From positions 41,515,946 through 41,579,945 of the forward strand of contig NC_134465.1 of assembly GCF_047948215.1 (NCBI RefSeq): a stretch of DNA of 64,000 nt, read 5' to 3'. A program made the translations under genes and the position numbers. The DNA is from Lycorma delicatula (Eukaryota; Arthropoda; Insecta; Hemiptera; Fulgoridae). The notes under the pieces are model-generated. The model was not told the origin of the DNA. It did no database searches and saw only the letters and a program-made list of their open reading frames with translations. The stretch's first letter is position 1. Each line of letters begins with the position of its first letter. Of the stretch, positions 9,281 through 20,560 are shown one piece after another.

Positions 9281-10639
9281 TAAAATTTACCGAGTAAAAG
9301 TTGAATAAGCTTTAAAATCATAGACTATTACTTGCTTAATATTTTTTCATTATCTTAAACCGGTTCAAACATTTTATAGTTAATTATTTTCTATTACCGG
9401 TTATTTTTCAAACAATAAAAAAATATCTATTATTAAAAGCTCTAAAATTGATATCTTCGTATTAATTAAATAAAAGAAAACGGTTTTATATACCGGATGT
9501 ACAAAATCGAATATCGTTGTTATAATTAGTTATATCTCTTGAATGTTGTGTACAGTGACAGATTAAGGCTAGAATGAAACGGGGAAAAAGATAGTTTTAG
9601 TTGTACGCATGGCCGTAGATTGATTCCTTATCTTTCCGCTTACAAGGCAACTAACTATCAAAAATGGCAACTCCTCAATCGGAAAGCCTTCTACTCGTAT
9701 GTTTAAACCTGCTATTCACAACCCCGCGGAGGGGATCTGATGCTGTTATGGATGCTTAAATAGAATAGCAACCCGGGTGGCAAGGGACCCGCCTGTGTGC
9801 TTAATTCGCCAAGATTTTTGGCATCGAGCCCCGGTTAGCTGAAATATTCCCTGTTAGAATGAGAATGAATGTGTGAAGAACTCTATGATGGAACTGCGGT
9901 GTGTGAAGATGCAGGCATCAACCTCAATTCCGAAAGCAACCAGAACACAGATAAAAAGGGTATTTTTTCATTAGAAGTTTGGAAAATGTTTTTTTTTGTG
10001 TAAATCAAGAGCACTCTGAGTAAATTAAATTGTCGTTGCGATCAACATTTCTTTTATTGATATAAGGATAGTATAATATTTTTGGTGTTTACAGACCCAA
10101 TTAAGTAATGATCTGAGTGCGTAGTCTAATTGAAGTTAAATATGGGAATAGGTTTTGTATGAAACCTTCGGTATTAGAGAAAGGCGCGAGGATCGCGCTT
10201 GATAGCAGTGGGTTGTAAGATATAATAGGTGGTTGAGGTTGTAAGAGACCAACGAAGACATAGTGGGTTGTGTAAATACACTGATGGAGACATTTACATC
10301 GTCGTATCCTGATAGAGGCCAAACTGATGACTGTGATGTATTATCAGGTTTAGAGGGTCTAAAAGACGACCTCCGGTAAAACCCATCACGGCTATGAACC
10401 GAGGAGGGTGGTGTGGTGATCGGGGTAGTCACAAGCCGGCTGTCTTTCCCTACGGGAGATAGTTTGCTAAATGTGAATCTGTATCTGTAGTTACAGTTCA
10501 ACGTGCGTTCCGTAGAAAGTTTGCAACTTTTCGAGTGATGGCGTAATCGGTTTGAAACGAGCCGGATGTTTGTATAAAAGGAAGAGTACGAAGGTTCAGA
10601 AGAACGTGTCAGTCTTTCCTGGGTAGTCTTCAAAGATCA
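9281..10639. other. Unclassified region without a supported gene
   Basis: The first half is AT-rich. From about 9720 to 9930 base composition is more balanced (around CCCGGGTGGCAAGGGACCC), and 10100-10630 has long open frames on the minus strand with low-complexity Ser/Thr/Tyr-rich translations and no recognisable domain. The neighbourhood is transposon remnants, so this may be the 5' part of the degraded element whose transposase is read at 10640-11325. Confidence 0.4.
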
Positions 10640-11325
10640 GTAAGCCGCAAACCAGCGATGACCGTGTAGATTATTTTAAGGAAACGCTTACATAAGCGTC
10701 CGTAACGTTCCAAATAACTATTATAGACATTGAAGCCTACTGACTACGTTGTTCGTGCTGGACCTTTCGATTAAAATATTACAGCGTGAAGGTGACAACT
10801 TTCTTTGTAGTATTGTGTTTAATACAATATGAAAACGACTCCTAAGATTTTCTGTGCAATATCGCTATAGCAAAATTATGGGCCGTACTTTTTCGCTGAA
10901 GCGAGCGTAACAGTTTTTACTAATTTGTACGGCTCTTTCCTCAACTGCAAAATGAACCAGAGGGTTTTATATAGCAACAAGATGGTGGGCCTTCTCATCT
11001 GCATAACGCTGAACTGAATAGGTTGAGAGTAGTTTTACCCGACCGCTTCATCGACCGCAAGGACCCGATGACAGAGCTTGTTTCCGGTTGTCTCCAAAAT
11101 AACCCGATTTAACCCCATGTGATTTGTTTCCTTTGTTTTGTAAAGGATCTTGTGTATGCGTATTTACTCTCCATTGATCTATCCGGTTTGAGGCAAAGAT
11201 TGAAGGAGCTGTTGTTTCTATTACTCCAGCTATGCCGGTTAAAGTATGGGACGGACTTTTGTCGCCGGATGTTTGTCGCGTGATGAACGATGCTCATATT
11301 TATCACATGTGGGTAAAAACTGTAA
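10640..11325 (+). pseudogene. Degraded DUF4817-type transposase remnant
   Basis: No long open frame exists, but joined frames read through the C-terminal half of the same transposase class as 7994-9048. There is QQDGGPSHLHNAELNRLRV with the second catalytic Asp at about 10982-10984. RFIDRKDP follows, then a frameshift to SPK*PDLTPCDLF for the third block. The C-terminal signature, around VVSITPAMPVKVWD and DVCRVMNDAHI, ends near 11305. It carries multiple stops and frameshifts. The ends of the element were not found. The identification rests on motif order and not on any single match. Confidence 0.65.
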
Positions 11326-11759
11326 AGGTTACTATTTCATTTTATTTTTGATTGATTACTGTAAGTCAAAGTTAAGAAATGTTAAGTAGCTTTAAAATCC
11401 CGACATTTATTTGTGTATATTCTGTATATGTATCTAAAAGTATAAACAATAAAAAATAAAATAATATGTTGGGGATGGAGTGATATTTAAAAATAAAAAT
11501 ATTTTAGTTCAGTTTAATTTTGCATTTATTAATAAAAAAAGTACAAATTACATGTAAATTTATTTTTTTATTTTAAATATATCGGAACAGGTAAGAAAAG
11601 CAAAATGTATGAGGTCATAAAATACCCGAGTAAATTCATTTATTTTATCCAGAAAAAAGAAAAACTAAATATGATAAAGTTAAGAAAGATTTAAATAAAG
11701 CAATTTAAATAAAAATTTCCAGAAACACATTTCTAGGCAAGCTTCTATTGATTATTTTA
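11326..11759. other. AT-rich spacer, nothing recognised
   Basis: This is AT-rich sequence with A/T runs. No coding signal or shared repeat was seen. Confidence 0.5.
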
Positions 11760-12780
11760 GTTATTCAGGGCTGTCCTTAAGTTGTTCAGCCGCATCAATA
11801 ATTTCTCACGAGAATGTAGTTTTTTTCGTATACAATATTTTTCACCAATCCCCTGATACAAAAATCTTTCTCTTCTTTCTTTTTCCTGTTTAGCCTCCGG
11901 TAACTACCGTTTAGATAATTCTTCAGAGGATGAATGAGGATGATATGTATGAGTGTAAATGAAGTGTAGTCTTGTACATTCTCAGTTCGACCATTCCTGA
12001 GATGTGTGGTTAATTGAAACCCAACCACCAAAGAACACCGGTATCCACGATCTAATATTCAAATCCGTGTAAAATGATACAAAAATCTAAATATGTTAGA
12101 TCATACGAATTTGATGACCAGCAATATGGACCAACAAATCCGACCCATTTTTTCAGAGAAATGATGATTTCAGTGAGTGGAACAAGAAAAGTAGAGATGC
12201 GCGCTATGTTGGAAGTATACTTTGAGTCTAAAGATTTACAAATTTTTCACATCACCAAAAAAGAATTTGGTTTTTGTTTCCATTAAATAAGTACTTTTCC
12301 GACAAATAGTAATGTACTGTTTTAAAATAAGTTCAAACTTTTCTTTGTTTTATTCAACTTATCTTACACTATTTTTTTTCAGAATTAAATTTTTTACAAT
12401 TTTTGTTTAAAAGTTTTACGTGTTTATTACCAATTTAACAAAGTTATTGTACGATAAACATAAAAAAACAGGTTTTCTTACACTAATTTATTGATTTTCA
12501 TCTCAGATTTCCCAAAAACTACTGTAGATATTGTTCTGGGATTTTTTTTTTTAGATAATTTAAGGTCAAAAACTATAAGAAATTACTAATTCTACCGTTA
12601 ATTAACATCCTAAAAATTTCAGTACAACCTCATTTCACCGGGGTGGCTAAAATCCAAGCGAAATATTTCACTAGTCGTTACTCGCAAAGGAAGCATATTA
12701 GGATATATATTTATATGAACTTTTTCCATTATTTTTACGAGTAGAATTGGTTCCGGGAAGACTTCGTGATACAGTCTGCA
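11760..12780 (-). mobile_element. Remnant of a long-TIR transposon with a SINE inside
   Basis: At 11765-11825 and 12089-12230 the minus strand reads the C-terminal transposase part also seen at 57960-58240 plus (FSEKMG.ICW, SYDLTYLDFCI, SREKLL..LNNLRTALN). From about 12290 to 12780 it matches the right-hand long TIR (CACTAGTCGTTACTCG, TTATATGAACTTTTTCCATT). The middle of the transposase is missing. The SINE at 11868-12074 splits the coding part. Confidence 0.65.
11868..12074 (-). repeat. SINE-1 copy, 5'-truncated, with 14-bp target duplication
   Basis: This is a minus-oriented SINE-1 body and tail lacking the tRNA-like head. It is bounded by the perfect direct repeat TGATACAAAAATCT (11854-11867 and 12075-12088). 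A truncated 5' end plus a target duplication is the mark of target-primed reverse transcription. Confidence 0.92.
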
Positions 12781-12817
12781 TATATCTTATACGAAAAATT
12801 AAAATAAAAAAATAAAA

Positions 12818-12876
<59 letters not shown>

Positions 12877-14379
12877 GATAAAAAGAAATATAGAAGACAC
12901 GATGTTATCTTTAGAATAAAAAAGAAAAAGAAAAAAAATTAAGTTGAAAGAGATAAGAAAGGAAAAATTGCACATGAAAAAAAAAAGAGACAAAATAGAA
13001 TGGATCATAATGGCAGCAATAAAATTCGTACGTTATTACACCTTACAGTATTTGTCTCTTTCGTTTCCTCGTATACACACAAACGCAGTCACACATACAC
13101 ATAAACGCACGCGGTGATATATATAATAAATGGAAAGATATTTAGGTAGAAAAAAGAAGAGCAGGATATCCCGTAGTAGCCTAGATCTGTAAATCTCTTC
13201 ATCTCCTTCCGTATTACAAGTAACGTGTCTAAGGAGTACTAGCGTATATATAAAAAAACCAGCAGAATTCAGTCAACGTATATGAGACACCTTATAAAAA
13301 TAGCCTCATGATTTATCACACATACTGTAATACAATACGCTGTAAACGTATTCAATTTCATAATATTCCCGTTGTTAACAAATATATATATATATATACC
13401 TTTTGTTAGGACACCTTAAAAAAAATTTTTTTTTAAATATAGAACGTTAGATCTTAAACAAAAGTTCCAAAGACACTACTAAGCAATTTTCATATTTAAA
13501 ATAATTTTTAAATTAAAAAAACCGAAACTGAATTTTAAGCTCTATTTATTTTTTATGATAAAATAATTCCTTTTTATTGAAAACGACACCAAAAATTATA
13601 AATTCTTTTTCTTTTCAAATTTTTATATAAAAATATTTATTTCTAATTTTATGATACGTAACTAAATAAATAAATACAAAAGAAAAATATACCATTATTT
13701 TCATACGTGTGAAGGACTTAACGAAAGTTGAACGGTGGAACTACTGTTCCGTTACAAAAAAAAAATCATTTCATTTTGGGGGACTCAAGGGGAAAAATTC
13801 GGGTAAAATTAATTATTAAGAAATAATCCCTAAGTGTTATTAACAGATTAAAAAAAGAAATTTAAACTTGTTTAAAAAATACAAAGATACAGCCATAATT
13901 CTAAACAATTTTCTGCTGAGTGAAAATGTTTGGCTAATCTTTTTTTTTCAAAATATACTAAAACTAAGAGCTATCAAAAAATTTTACATTTTAAATGCAA
14001 CGGGCAACTTGTGAGGCTAAGGCTAATTAGTGGCCTTAGGGTTAATATAATGAGACTATCTTTAATATAAAATTAGTTGAATGATATTAGAAGATCTGAA
14101 ATCGGCTACCGCCGCGCCTTACCTGCTTATCTATAGGGGCCTAAGACTTAATACAATTAAGATCTCATGCGCAGAAAGATTTTAAGCTAATTCGATGCTT
14201 AATACTTAAACCGATTTAGAAATATTAGGCAAAATATTAAAAAAAAAAAAAAAAAAAAGTTATAATCGGTACGGCTGGCTATACTCCCTCGTTGACGGAT
14301 CAGGGCAAAATTTTACAGAAGTTATACGTATATAAAGATGATTTTTTCCTAGAAGTGTCTCAGAAGTTTTTAGTAATCC
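12781..14379. other. AT-rich region, no gene seen
   Basis: It contains an (AT)n(GT)n microsatellite (12819-12873), a short TA repeat near 13381-13398, a 20-bp A run near 14239-14260 and long AT-rich stretches. Nothing coding or shared with other repeats was found. Confidence 0.6.
12819..12873. repeat. (AT)n(GT)n microsatellite
   Basis: An AT run of about 11 units passes into about 16 GT units. The apparent Thr-His/Tyr-Ile peptide on the minus strand is a translation artefact. Confidence 0.95.
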
Positions 14380-14390
14380 ATTCAGGAAAT

Positions 14391-15584
14391 TTTTTTTTTT
14401 TGTCTTCAGTCATTTGACTGGTTTGATGCAGCTCTCCAAGATTCCCTATCTAGTGCTAGTCGTTTCATTTCAGTATACCCTCTACATCCTACATCCCTAA
14501 CAATTCGTTTTACATACTCCAAACGTGGCCTGCCTACACAATTTTTCCCTTCTACCTGTCCTTCCAATATTAAAGCGACTATTCCAGGATGCCTTAGTAT
14601 GTGGCCTATAAGTCTGTATCTTCTTTTAACTATATTTTTCCAAATGCTTCTTTCTTCATCTATTTGCCGCAATACCTCTTCATTTGTCACTTTATCCACC
14701 CATCTGATTTTTAACATTCTCCTATAGCACCGCATTTCAAAAGCTTCTAATCTTTTCTTCTCAGATACTCCGATTGTCCTAGTTTCACTTCCATATAAAG
14801 CGACACTCCAAACATACACTTTCAAAAATCTTTTCCTGAGATTTAAATTAATTTTTTATGTAAACAAATTATATTTCTTACTGAAGGCTCGTTTAGCTTG
14901 TGCTATTCGGCATTTTATATCGCTCCTGCTTCGTCCATCTTTAGTAATTTTACTTCCCAAATAACAAACTTCTTCTACCTCCATAATCTTTTCTCCTCCT
15001 ATTTTCACATTCAGTGGTCCATCTTTGTTATTTCTACTACATTTCATTACTTTTGTTTTGTTCTTGTTTATTTTCACGCGATAGTTCTTGCGTAGGACTT
15101 CATCTATGCCGTTCATTGTTTCTTTTTACTCTCGGCTAGAATTACTATATCATCAGCAAATCGTAGCATCTTTATCTTTTCACCTTGTACTGTTACTCCG
15201 AATCTAAATTGTTCTTTAACATCATTAACTGCTAGTTCCATGTAAAGATTAAAAAGTAACGGAGATAGGGAACATCCTTGTCGGAATCCCTTTCTTATTA
15301 GGGCTTCTTTCTTATGTTCTTCAATTGTTATTGTTGCTGTTTGGTTCCTGTACATGTTAGCAATTGTTCTTCTATCTCTGTATTTGAACCCTAATTTTTT
15401 TAAAATGCTGAACATTTTATTCCAATCTACGTTATCGAAAGCCTTTTCTAGGTCTATAAACGCCAAGTATGTTGGTTTGTTTTTCTTTAATCTTCCTTCT
15501 ACTATTAATCTGAGGCCTAAAATTGCTTCCCTTGTCCCTATACTTTTCCTGAAACCAAATTGGTCTTCTCCTAACTAACTCCTA
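14391..15584 (-). mobile_element. LINE-A copy with 11-bp target duplication
   Basis: The poly(A) tail (T run at 14391-14400) is followed inward by the family 3' end, and the copy is 5'-truncated inside the RT. The direct repeat ATTCAGGAAAT (14380-14390 and 15585-15595) bounds it. The stop codon of the ORF is only about five bases from the poly(A) tail, so there is essentially no 3' UTR. Confidence 0.92.
14406..15584 (-). pseudogene. LINE-A reverse transcriptase, C-terminal two-thirds
   Basis: The protein copies its own RNA into DNA at a nicked target. Reading from 15580 down, the RT blocks appear in order: FIDLEKAFDNVDW, IANMYRNQTATI, RKGFRQGCSLSPLLFNLYMEL and the catalytic FADD box in MLRFADDIVILAES (about 15140-15160). 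Relative to the copy at 21280, about 10 nt are missing after the FADD segment, which shifts the frame. The thumb (VLRKNYRVKINKNKTKVM, VCYLGSKITKDGRS) follows, then a stop after KKYNLFT. The C-terminal domain at 14406-14825 runs LYGSETRT, RLEAFEMRCYRRMLKIRW, IGHILRHPG, GRPRLEYVK and ends in SNQSND. Three frames are needed, so it is inactive. LINE clade was not assigned. Confidence 0.9.
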
Positions 15585-15829
15585 ATTCAGGAAATATATA
15601 ACAAAAATTCTAAAACTAATGCATCTGTAAATATACGTAAATAAAGTGTTTTTTTATGTTTTATTTATTTTAAAAAAATTAGTTAATCGGTTTCTGAGCA
15701 GTGGAACTTTGTTTTGTATTTAGTAAATACACTGAGCGCTATTAATTTTATTATCAGCCGTAATAAGCCGAGGAAAGTTTATCCAGGGCCTAAAATAATT
15801 TATTTGTTAACAATTAAAAAATAACAATA

Positions 15830-16325
15830 TTTTTGGAAAAAAGTTTTGCAAAATCGAACCCCTTCCTCAAAAAATGCTCTAAACTACTGCTACGTAATAA
15901 CGTCACAGATGAACGGTAGAATTAAATAAATGAATAATATTTAAGCTGTAAAAAAGTAACTTGGTTGGGTTGGGTGTCGAACTCGATCGCCCGTTCGACT
16001 CGGTAGCCGGTGCGTTAAGCCTCGCGGCTACATCGGTCTGCCGACCGTACGAGCGAAATTTCTTCTATGTAAGTCGTGAAATTACATTTAGTTAGTTTCG
16101 ACCGAACTAAAGAGGTTAGTTAGTTTTGTCGCCGCTAGTATCGCTAAACCCGGGCGGTATATGGTATGCGTGCGCGCTTTAATTAGAATCATTAAATTAA
16201 ATAAACGAAAAAATATTATATATACATAAAATGATAAATACTTTTAATTACGTTGTGTGCATAAGCTGTGCATCAGAAACAACTGTGTTCTCAGTTTTGT
16301 TTGTCAACTTTAAAGTTGTAATTTG
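15830..16325 (-). repeat. Composite repeat R1, partial copy
   Basis: It matches the R1 segment from the GTCACAGNTGA region through the tRNA-like core (minus strand TAGCCGCGAGGCTTAACGC, then GAGTTCGACACCC) to the end near GTTCTCAG. It contains the unoccupied version of the SINE-1 insertion site used at 52042 (ATTAGAATCATTAAATTAAA near 16183). Confidence 0.75.
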
Positions 16326-16429
16326 TTTTTATCAAGATACACCTGAAATTAAATATCTATATAAAAAGTATTTTTGGATAAGGAAAGGTTAGAGAATGGC
16401 TTACTCACTCTCTCTCACTCTGTCTCTTT

Positions 16430-16713
16430 TTCTGTTTAGCGTCCGTAACCACCGGAAGGTATTACTTCAGAGGATGAATAAGGGTGATATGTATGAATGT
16501 AAATGAAGTGTATTTTTGTAGTCTCAGATCGACCGTTCCTGATATGTGGGGTTAATTGAAACCCGACTACCAAAGAACACCGGTATTCACAATCAAGAAT
16601 TCAAATCAGTATAAAAGTAACTGCGTTTACTAGAATTTGAACCTTAGAATTGTAGATTTCGAAATCAACTGATTTGCGATGACGAGGTAACCACACTATA
16701 GCGGCCCGGTGGG
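16430..16713 (-). repeat. SINE-1 copy, near full length
   Basis: It runs from the tail (TTTTTCTGTTTAGCGTCCG) to the head (CCCGGTGGG). The tRNA-like B box is degenerate on the minus strand (GGTTCAAATTC). No convincing target duplication was found, which suggests an older copy. Confidence 0.85.
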
Positions 16714-17520
16714 CTTGGATATTGGCCTGAGATGTTTCATAACACATTCAAGATAAAAAGACGTTGCATATATAATTATGCAAACAAAAAACGGAATTCT
16801 ATTTTTATTTTATTTTAATCAAAAGACTACCAATTTTTATTTTTTGAAACGATACCCAAGCGAGAGGAAATCAAACGCTACACACCTTAAAAAATCACTG
16901 GAATTTTTTATTTACCGTACAAAATTAAATAATTATTTTTCCTTCTATCTAAGAAAATCAAGAAAAAGGTAGATTACTTAATAATACTATTATCCACTTC
17001 ATTAATTAAAAGTAATAACTTGACGATTGCTCTGTGAAATGGGATTATTTATTCCAGTTAATTTTATTCTTATACAGGTGTTAAACTATGGAAACGGTTC
17101 ACATTTTAAAACTGAATGATACTTATACTAGGAGATAGAAACCAAATCCGGATTTATATAGTTACAAAATTACCACTTTATGGTGTGTGTGCAGATCTAA
17201 ATCCGTCATATTGAAACTACCTTCTTTTTTACTTCGTTGTACGAAGTAAAGGCGGTTTACCGCCATATCGGGTTAACGTATATATGAATATTATTAGGAA
17301 ACGTTTTCTTAAAATTTATTCCTCACCTCTAAAAAATATATATCCTGATCTTTTTTTCTCTCAAACTCTTTTAATTTTTGTTATCATGAAATGAAATATT
17401 TTACAATCTTTTTTAATCTTCTGTCTATTCTATTCAGTAACTGAGCTGTAGTAGCAATATATGATATCTTTTACAATAAATTAAATAATTCTCAATAAAA
17501 TAAATAAACGAATGCTTATT
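16714..17520. other. AT-rich spacer with a short perfect hairpin
   Basis: No gene was found. At 17228-17250 there is a perfect 10-bp inverted repeat with a 3-base loop (TTTACTTCGT-TGT-ACGAAGTAAA), probably the end of a dispersed element; a related sequence ends the repeat near 59450-59465. Confidence 0.55.
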
Positions 17521-17665
17521 TTGAGATGACGGGACATTTACTGCTTTCGGTCATTTTGCCTTATGAGAATGGAAATTTATAGGGTATGAAAAACGTCCAT
17601 GCCTGACCGGGATTCGAACCCAGGACCTCCGGATAAAAGGCTGAGACGCCACCACTTCGTCACGG
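17521..17665 (-). repeat. Second tRNA-derived SINE type (SINE-2), fragment
   Basis: On the minus strand a tRNA-like segment has a good B box and T-arm (CTGGGTTCGAATCCCGG) and a CTTTTAT anticodon-like loop. Stem mismatches argue against a working tRNA. The 3' sequence (GGCATGG..TTTTTCATAC) resembles the copy at 26598. The left boundary is uncertain. Confidence 0.65.
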
Positions 17666-17709
17666 AGATAGATTTTTAGTTTTCCAAGTTGTTCAACTTT
17701 ATATATATA

Positions 17710-19022
17710 CGAGATGAGACAATAAAGTAATGAGACTGATTTTTCTTTGCAGGATGTGGCAACCCTGCAGCTTGCGTAGGCACACCATCTTTGACCTTGG
17801 TCTATAAGCTACTTCTAGTCCAAGCGGCACATTGATGCAACTGCTCAGTCGTGAGTTGTGCTGTAATAAGTGAATACGTGTTCCGTGTCTCTCGTCACAG
17901 AAATGAAACCGCAAAATATTGCGCAACGGTATGCCATTTCTTTTTGCGTTAAATCGGGTGAAAACGCGACGACAACTTACGGTAAGCTTCAGAAAGCTTT
18001 TGGAGAGGAGGTTATGTCAAGAGCTCAAGTTTTTCGGTGGCATAAAATTTTTAGCGAAGGCAGAACGAATGTTGAAGATGAAGACCGCAGTGGACGACCA
18101 TCAACCTCACGGACAGATATCAACTTGACCAGGGTGCGTGAAATCGTACGATCTGATCGAAGATTATCCGTGAAAATGATCGCAGAAGAACTCAACGTCA
18201 ATCGAGAAACGGTTCGTCTAATATTAACTGAAGATCTTGGTATGAGAAAGATTTGTGCAAAAATGGCCCCCACAAATCTCACACAACAGCGAGAAACACG
18301 GGAAAATGTGGCAGCCGATCTGTTAGAGCAAACGGAAATCAATCTAGATTTGTTGAGCCGTGTTATCACTGGTGATGAAGGTTGGTTTTTTCAATACGAT
18401 CCTGAGACAAAACGCCAAAGTTCGCAATGGTGCTTAAAGGGATCACCCAGACCAAAAAAAGCTCGCATGTCAAAGTCAAAAGTGAAATGCATGGTTGTGT
18501 GCTTCTTCGATTCCAAGGGAATTGTTGATAAAGAGTGGGTGCCTCCTGGACAAACAGTTAACCAATATTTCTACAAAGAAACTTTAGAAAGACTTCGTAA
18601 ACGAGTTCTTCGTGTCCGTGCCAACATTGCTATAATTGGATTCTGCATCACGATAATGCGCCATCCCATATTGCTCTGTCAGTACAGCAATCTTTAAACT
18701 CAAAACAAATTTCAGTACTACCACAACCACCTTATTCACCAGATATCGCTCCGTGCGACTTTTTTCTATTTCCAAGAGTCAAAATGGCGGTTAAGGGACA
18801 CCATTTTGAAACAACAGAAGATGTCCAAAAAGCTGTGACGAGGGTCTTTGAGGATATTACAGAATATGAGTTCCAGAAATGTTACCATCAATGACAGAAG
18901 CGCTGAAATAAGTGTGTGCAATTAGAGGGGAACTACTTTGAAGGAGACAACATTAAACATGACTAAAACGGTAAGCAACATTTTTTTTCACATCAGTCTA
19001 ATTACTTTATTGTCGCACCTCG
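17710..19022 (+). mobile_element. Nearly complete mariner element
   Basis: Inverted ends CGAGATGAGACAATAAAGTA and CGAGGTGCGACAATAAAGTA are flanked by TA (17708-17709 and 19023-19024). Its 1313-bp length is normal. It is the best-preserved element in the window, and its transposase is broken by only one frameshift and two stops. Confidence 0.95.
17903..18966 (+). pseudogene. Mariner transposase with one frameshift and two stops
   Basis: I chose ATG 17903 (MKPQNIAQRY); an upstream GTG frame has no family support. Residues 1-110 hold two helix-turn-helix units (TTYGKLQKAFGEEVMSRAQV; MIAEELNVNRETVRLIL), joined by GRPSTSRTDINL. Then come LGMRKICAKMAP and the first catalytic Asp in VITGDEGW, with YDPETKRQSSQW and VPPGQTVNQYFYKE after it. 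Near 18634 a one-base change shifts the frame. In the new frame the second Asp (HHDNAPSH) and third (YSPDIAPCDFFLF) are intact, giving the DD34D set. TGA codons at 18892 and 18904 stand where the family usually has Trp or another residue. The C-terminus EGNYFEGD ends at TAA 18964. At about 354 codons it matches the family length. Confidence 0.93.
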
Positions 19023-19024
19023 TA

Positions 19025-19952
19025 TAAATATACGATTATATAAGATGGAAAAGGGAAAATGCCCATTCCCATTCTTATTTACTTCCTTGTTTTTAATTAT
19101 ATTGTATAGAAAATATAAAAAGTCCATTAGAAAATAAATTAATTCACAATATCTGTTTTGAAGAAAAATTTTTAATTATTTTAGGTAATCATACGACTAA
19201 GAACCCTAAAAATTATTTGTTATAAATTGAAAATAGAAGCGTAAAACATCCTATACGACAGTTTTTCTAATTAAAATCAAATATTCTATTAAAAGTTTTA
19301 TTATTAACAATTTGAAAACTGGATGAAACTGAAATTAGGTAATCTACGTTTTTTATTTTGGGATATCGTATCATTTATTATTCTTTTACTCCCTTTTCCC
19401 CTTTTATTAAAGTATTAAAACTACCTCGTTTTTTAGATTTAAAACTTTTTTCAATATGACACCCTCCAAAGGAGCAGAAGTTTATTATAAATATATTTTC
19501 CAAGACCCAACAGACTCGCAATATTTACAAATAACCTGTTTGCGTAAATATTGCAATATTATTCACAAATATTGTATATATCATTATTATGTTTATCGGT
19601 TATCATAATTAATAAAAAGATGAAAAAATATAAAAATAAATTTATTTCATTAATATTAAAAAGATACTCAGAGCATATGTACAACGTATTAAAAAAAATA
19701 TATATATACAGTTGGAGTAGTAATATGTTACAAAAAATCCATCGAGTATAAATTTGATAATAAAAGAATCAGAATTTACAAAAATTATGTGAAACAAAAT
19801 TAAATTTACTATTCTACTGTTTTATAAAAATTGTCTTTTATAAAAACTAACTAAAATAAATGTTTTTTAAGAAGATATATATTAAAGAAAAATCGAGTTA
19901 AGTTTCTGTTATATGAAATACAGAACGATTCAGAAAGAATGTAACATCCTTT
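19025..19952. other. AT-rich spacer, nothing recognised
   Basis: Very AT-rich. The short open frame near 19551-19751 is Lys/Ile/Tyr-rich with no domain and is best explained by composition. Confidence 0.5.
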
Positions 19953-20090
19953 CAGGGCGTGTTAAAAATAAAGAAGAGATTTCATATAAACATAAATTCT
20001 GAAACGCTTAATTAGCGAATGTTAGCTGGCGAAAAATTTCGCCCTGGTCTGTGCGCCTTAGGTAAAATTAAGCCAGACTGAAATTCATGG
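19953..20090 (+). repeat. Isolated end of a long-TIR transposon
   Basis: It resembles the outer left arm of 2783-6035: TTTCATATAAACATAAATTCTGAAACGCTT, then GCGAATGTTAGCTGGCGAAAAATTTCGC, in the same order as in the other arms. No transposase of that family is attached. Confidence 0.6.
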
Positions 20091-20097
20091 AACAGAT

Positions 20098-20215
20098 ATT
20101 TGGTTTGGTTTAGTGGTGAACGCGTCCTCGCAAATCAGCTGATTTCGAAGTTGAGATTTCCAACGTTCAAATCCTAGTAAAGGCAGTTACTTTTATACGG
20201 ATTTGAATTCTAAAT
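20098..20215 (+). repeat. SINE-1 head fragment
   Basis: It carries TTTAGTGGTGAACGCGTC, CAAATCAGCTGATTTCGAAG, a B-box region (CGTTCAAATCC) and GTAAAGGCAGTTACTTTTATACGGATTTGAAT, then stops where transposase sequence begins. The tail is missing. Confidence 0.8.
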
Positions 20216-20560
20216 TGCGTACAGCGTTATGCCAGTAAGGAGGCGCCACCATCTTATTTTCAAATAAAATTCTGCGATTCGTATTGCAGTCGAGGAAAGA
20301 GACGTAGTTGCAGCATATGATGATAGTTAATTCCGGAAACATTTGCTTCCGCGAAAAAGAACGGTCCGTAAATTTGCAGTCGGGATACGGCACAAAAAAT
20401 ATTCAGTTTCGGGGAGTCTGGTTCACTCTGCAATATTTCGTGAGGATTTTCTGATCTCCGGATAGGCAACATGAAATTTTGATTCGTCACTGAATACGAC
20501 ACGATAAAGAAATATCTACTCGGTGCATCATTTCATTTAGCACGCAAACCACAATCTTTA
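20216..20560 (-). pseudogene. DUF4817-type transposase fragment
   Basis: The minus strand 20260-20502 reads NPHEILQSEPDSPKLNIFCAVSRLQIYGPFFFAEANVSG in part, then the region before the second catalytic block. The second block (DG.APP.W) is present near 20240-20260 with one extra base that shifts the frame (AAGATGGTGGCGCC). N- and C-terminal parts are missing. The same class as 7994-9048 but a different family, judged by low similarity outside the motifs. Confidence 0.7.

Noticed and set aside
10136..10633. 165-codon open frame on the minus strand
   Set aside because: Ser/Thr/Tyr/Arg-rich with no recognisable domain. It lies beside a transposase remnant coded on the other strand and is most likely a chance frame.
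17590..17665. Possible functional tRNA gene on the minus strand
   Set aside because: The T-arm is good, but the anticodon and acceptor stems have mismatches and the flanks continue like a SINE.
18025..18369. 114-codon minus-strand frame in the mariner
   Set aside because: A shadow of the well-supported plus-strand transposase.
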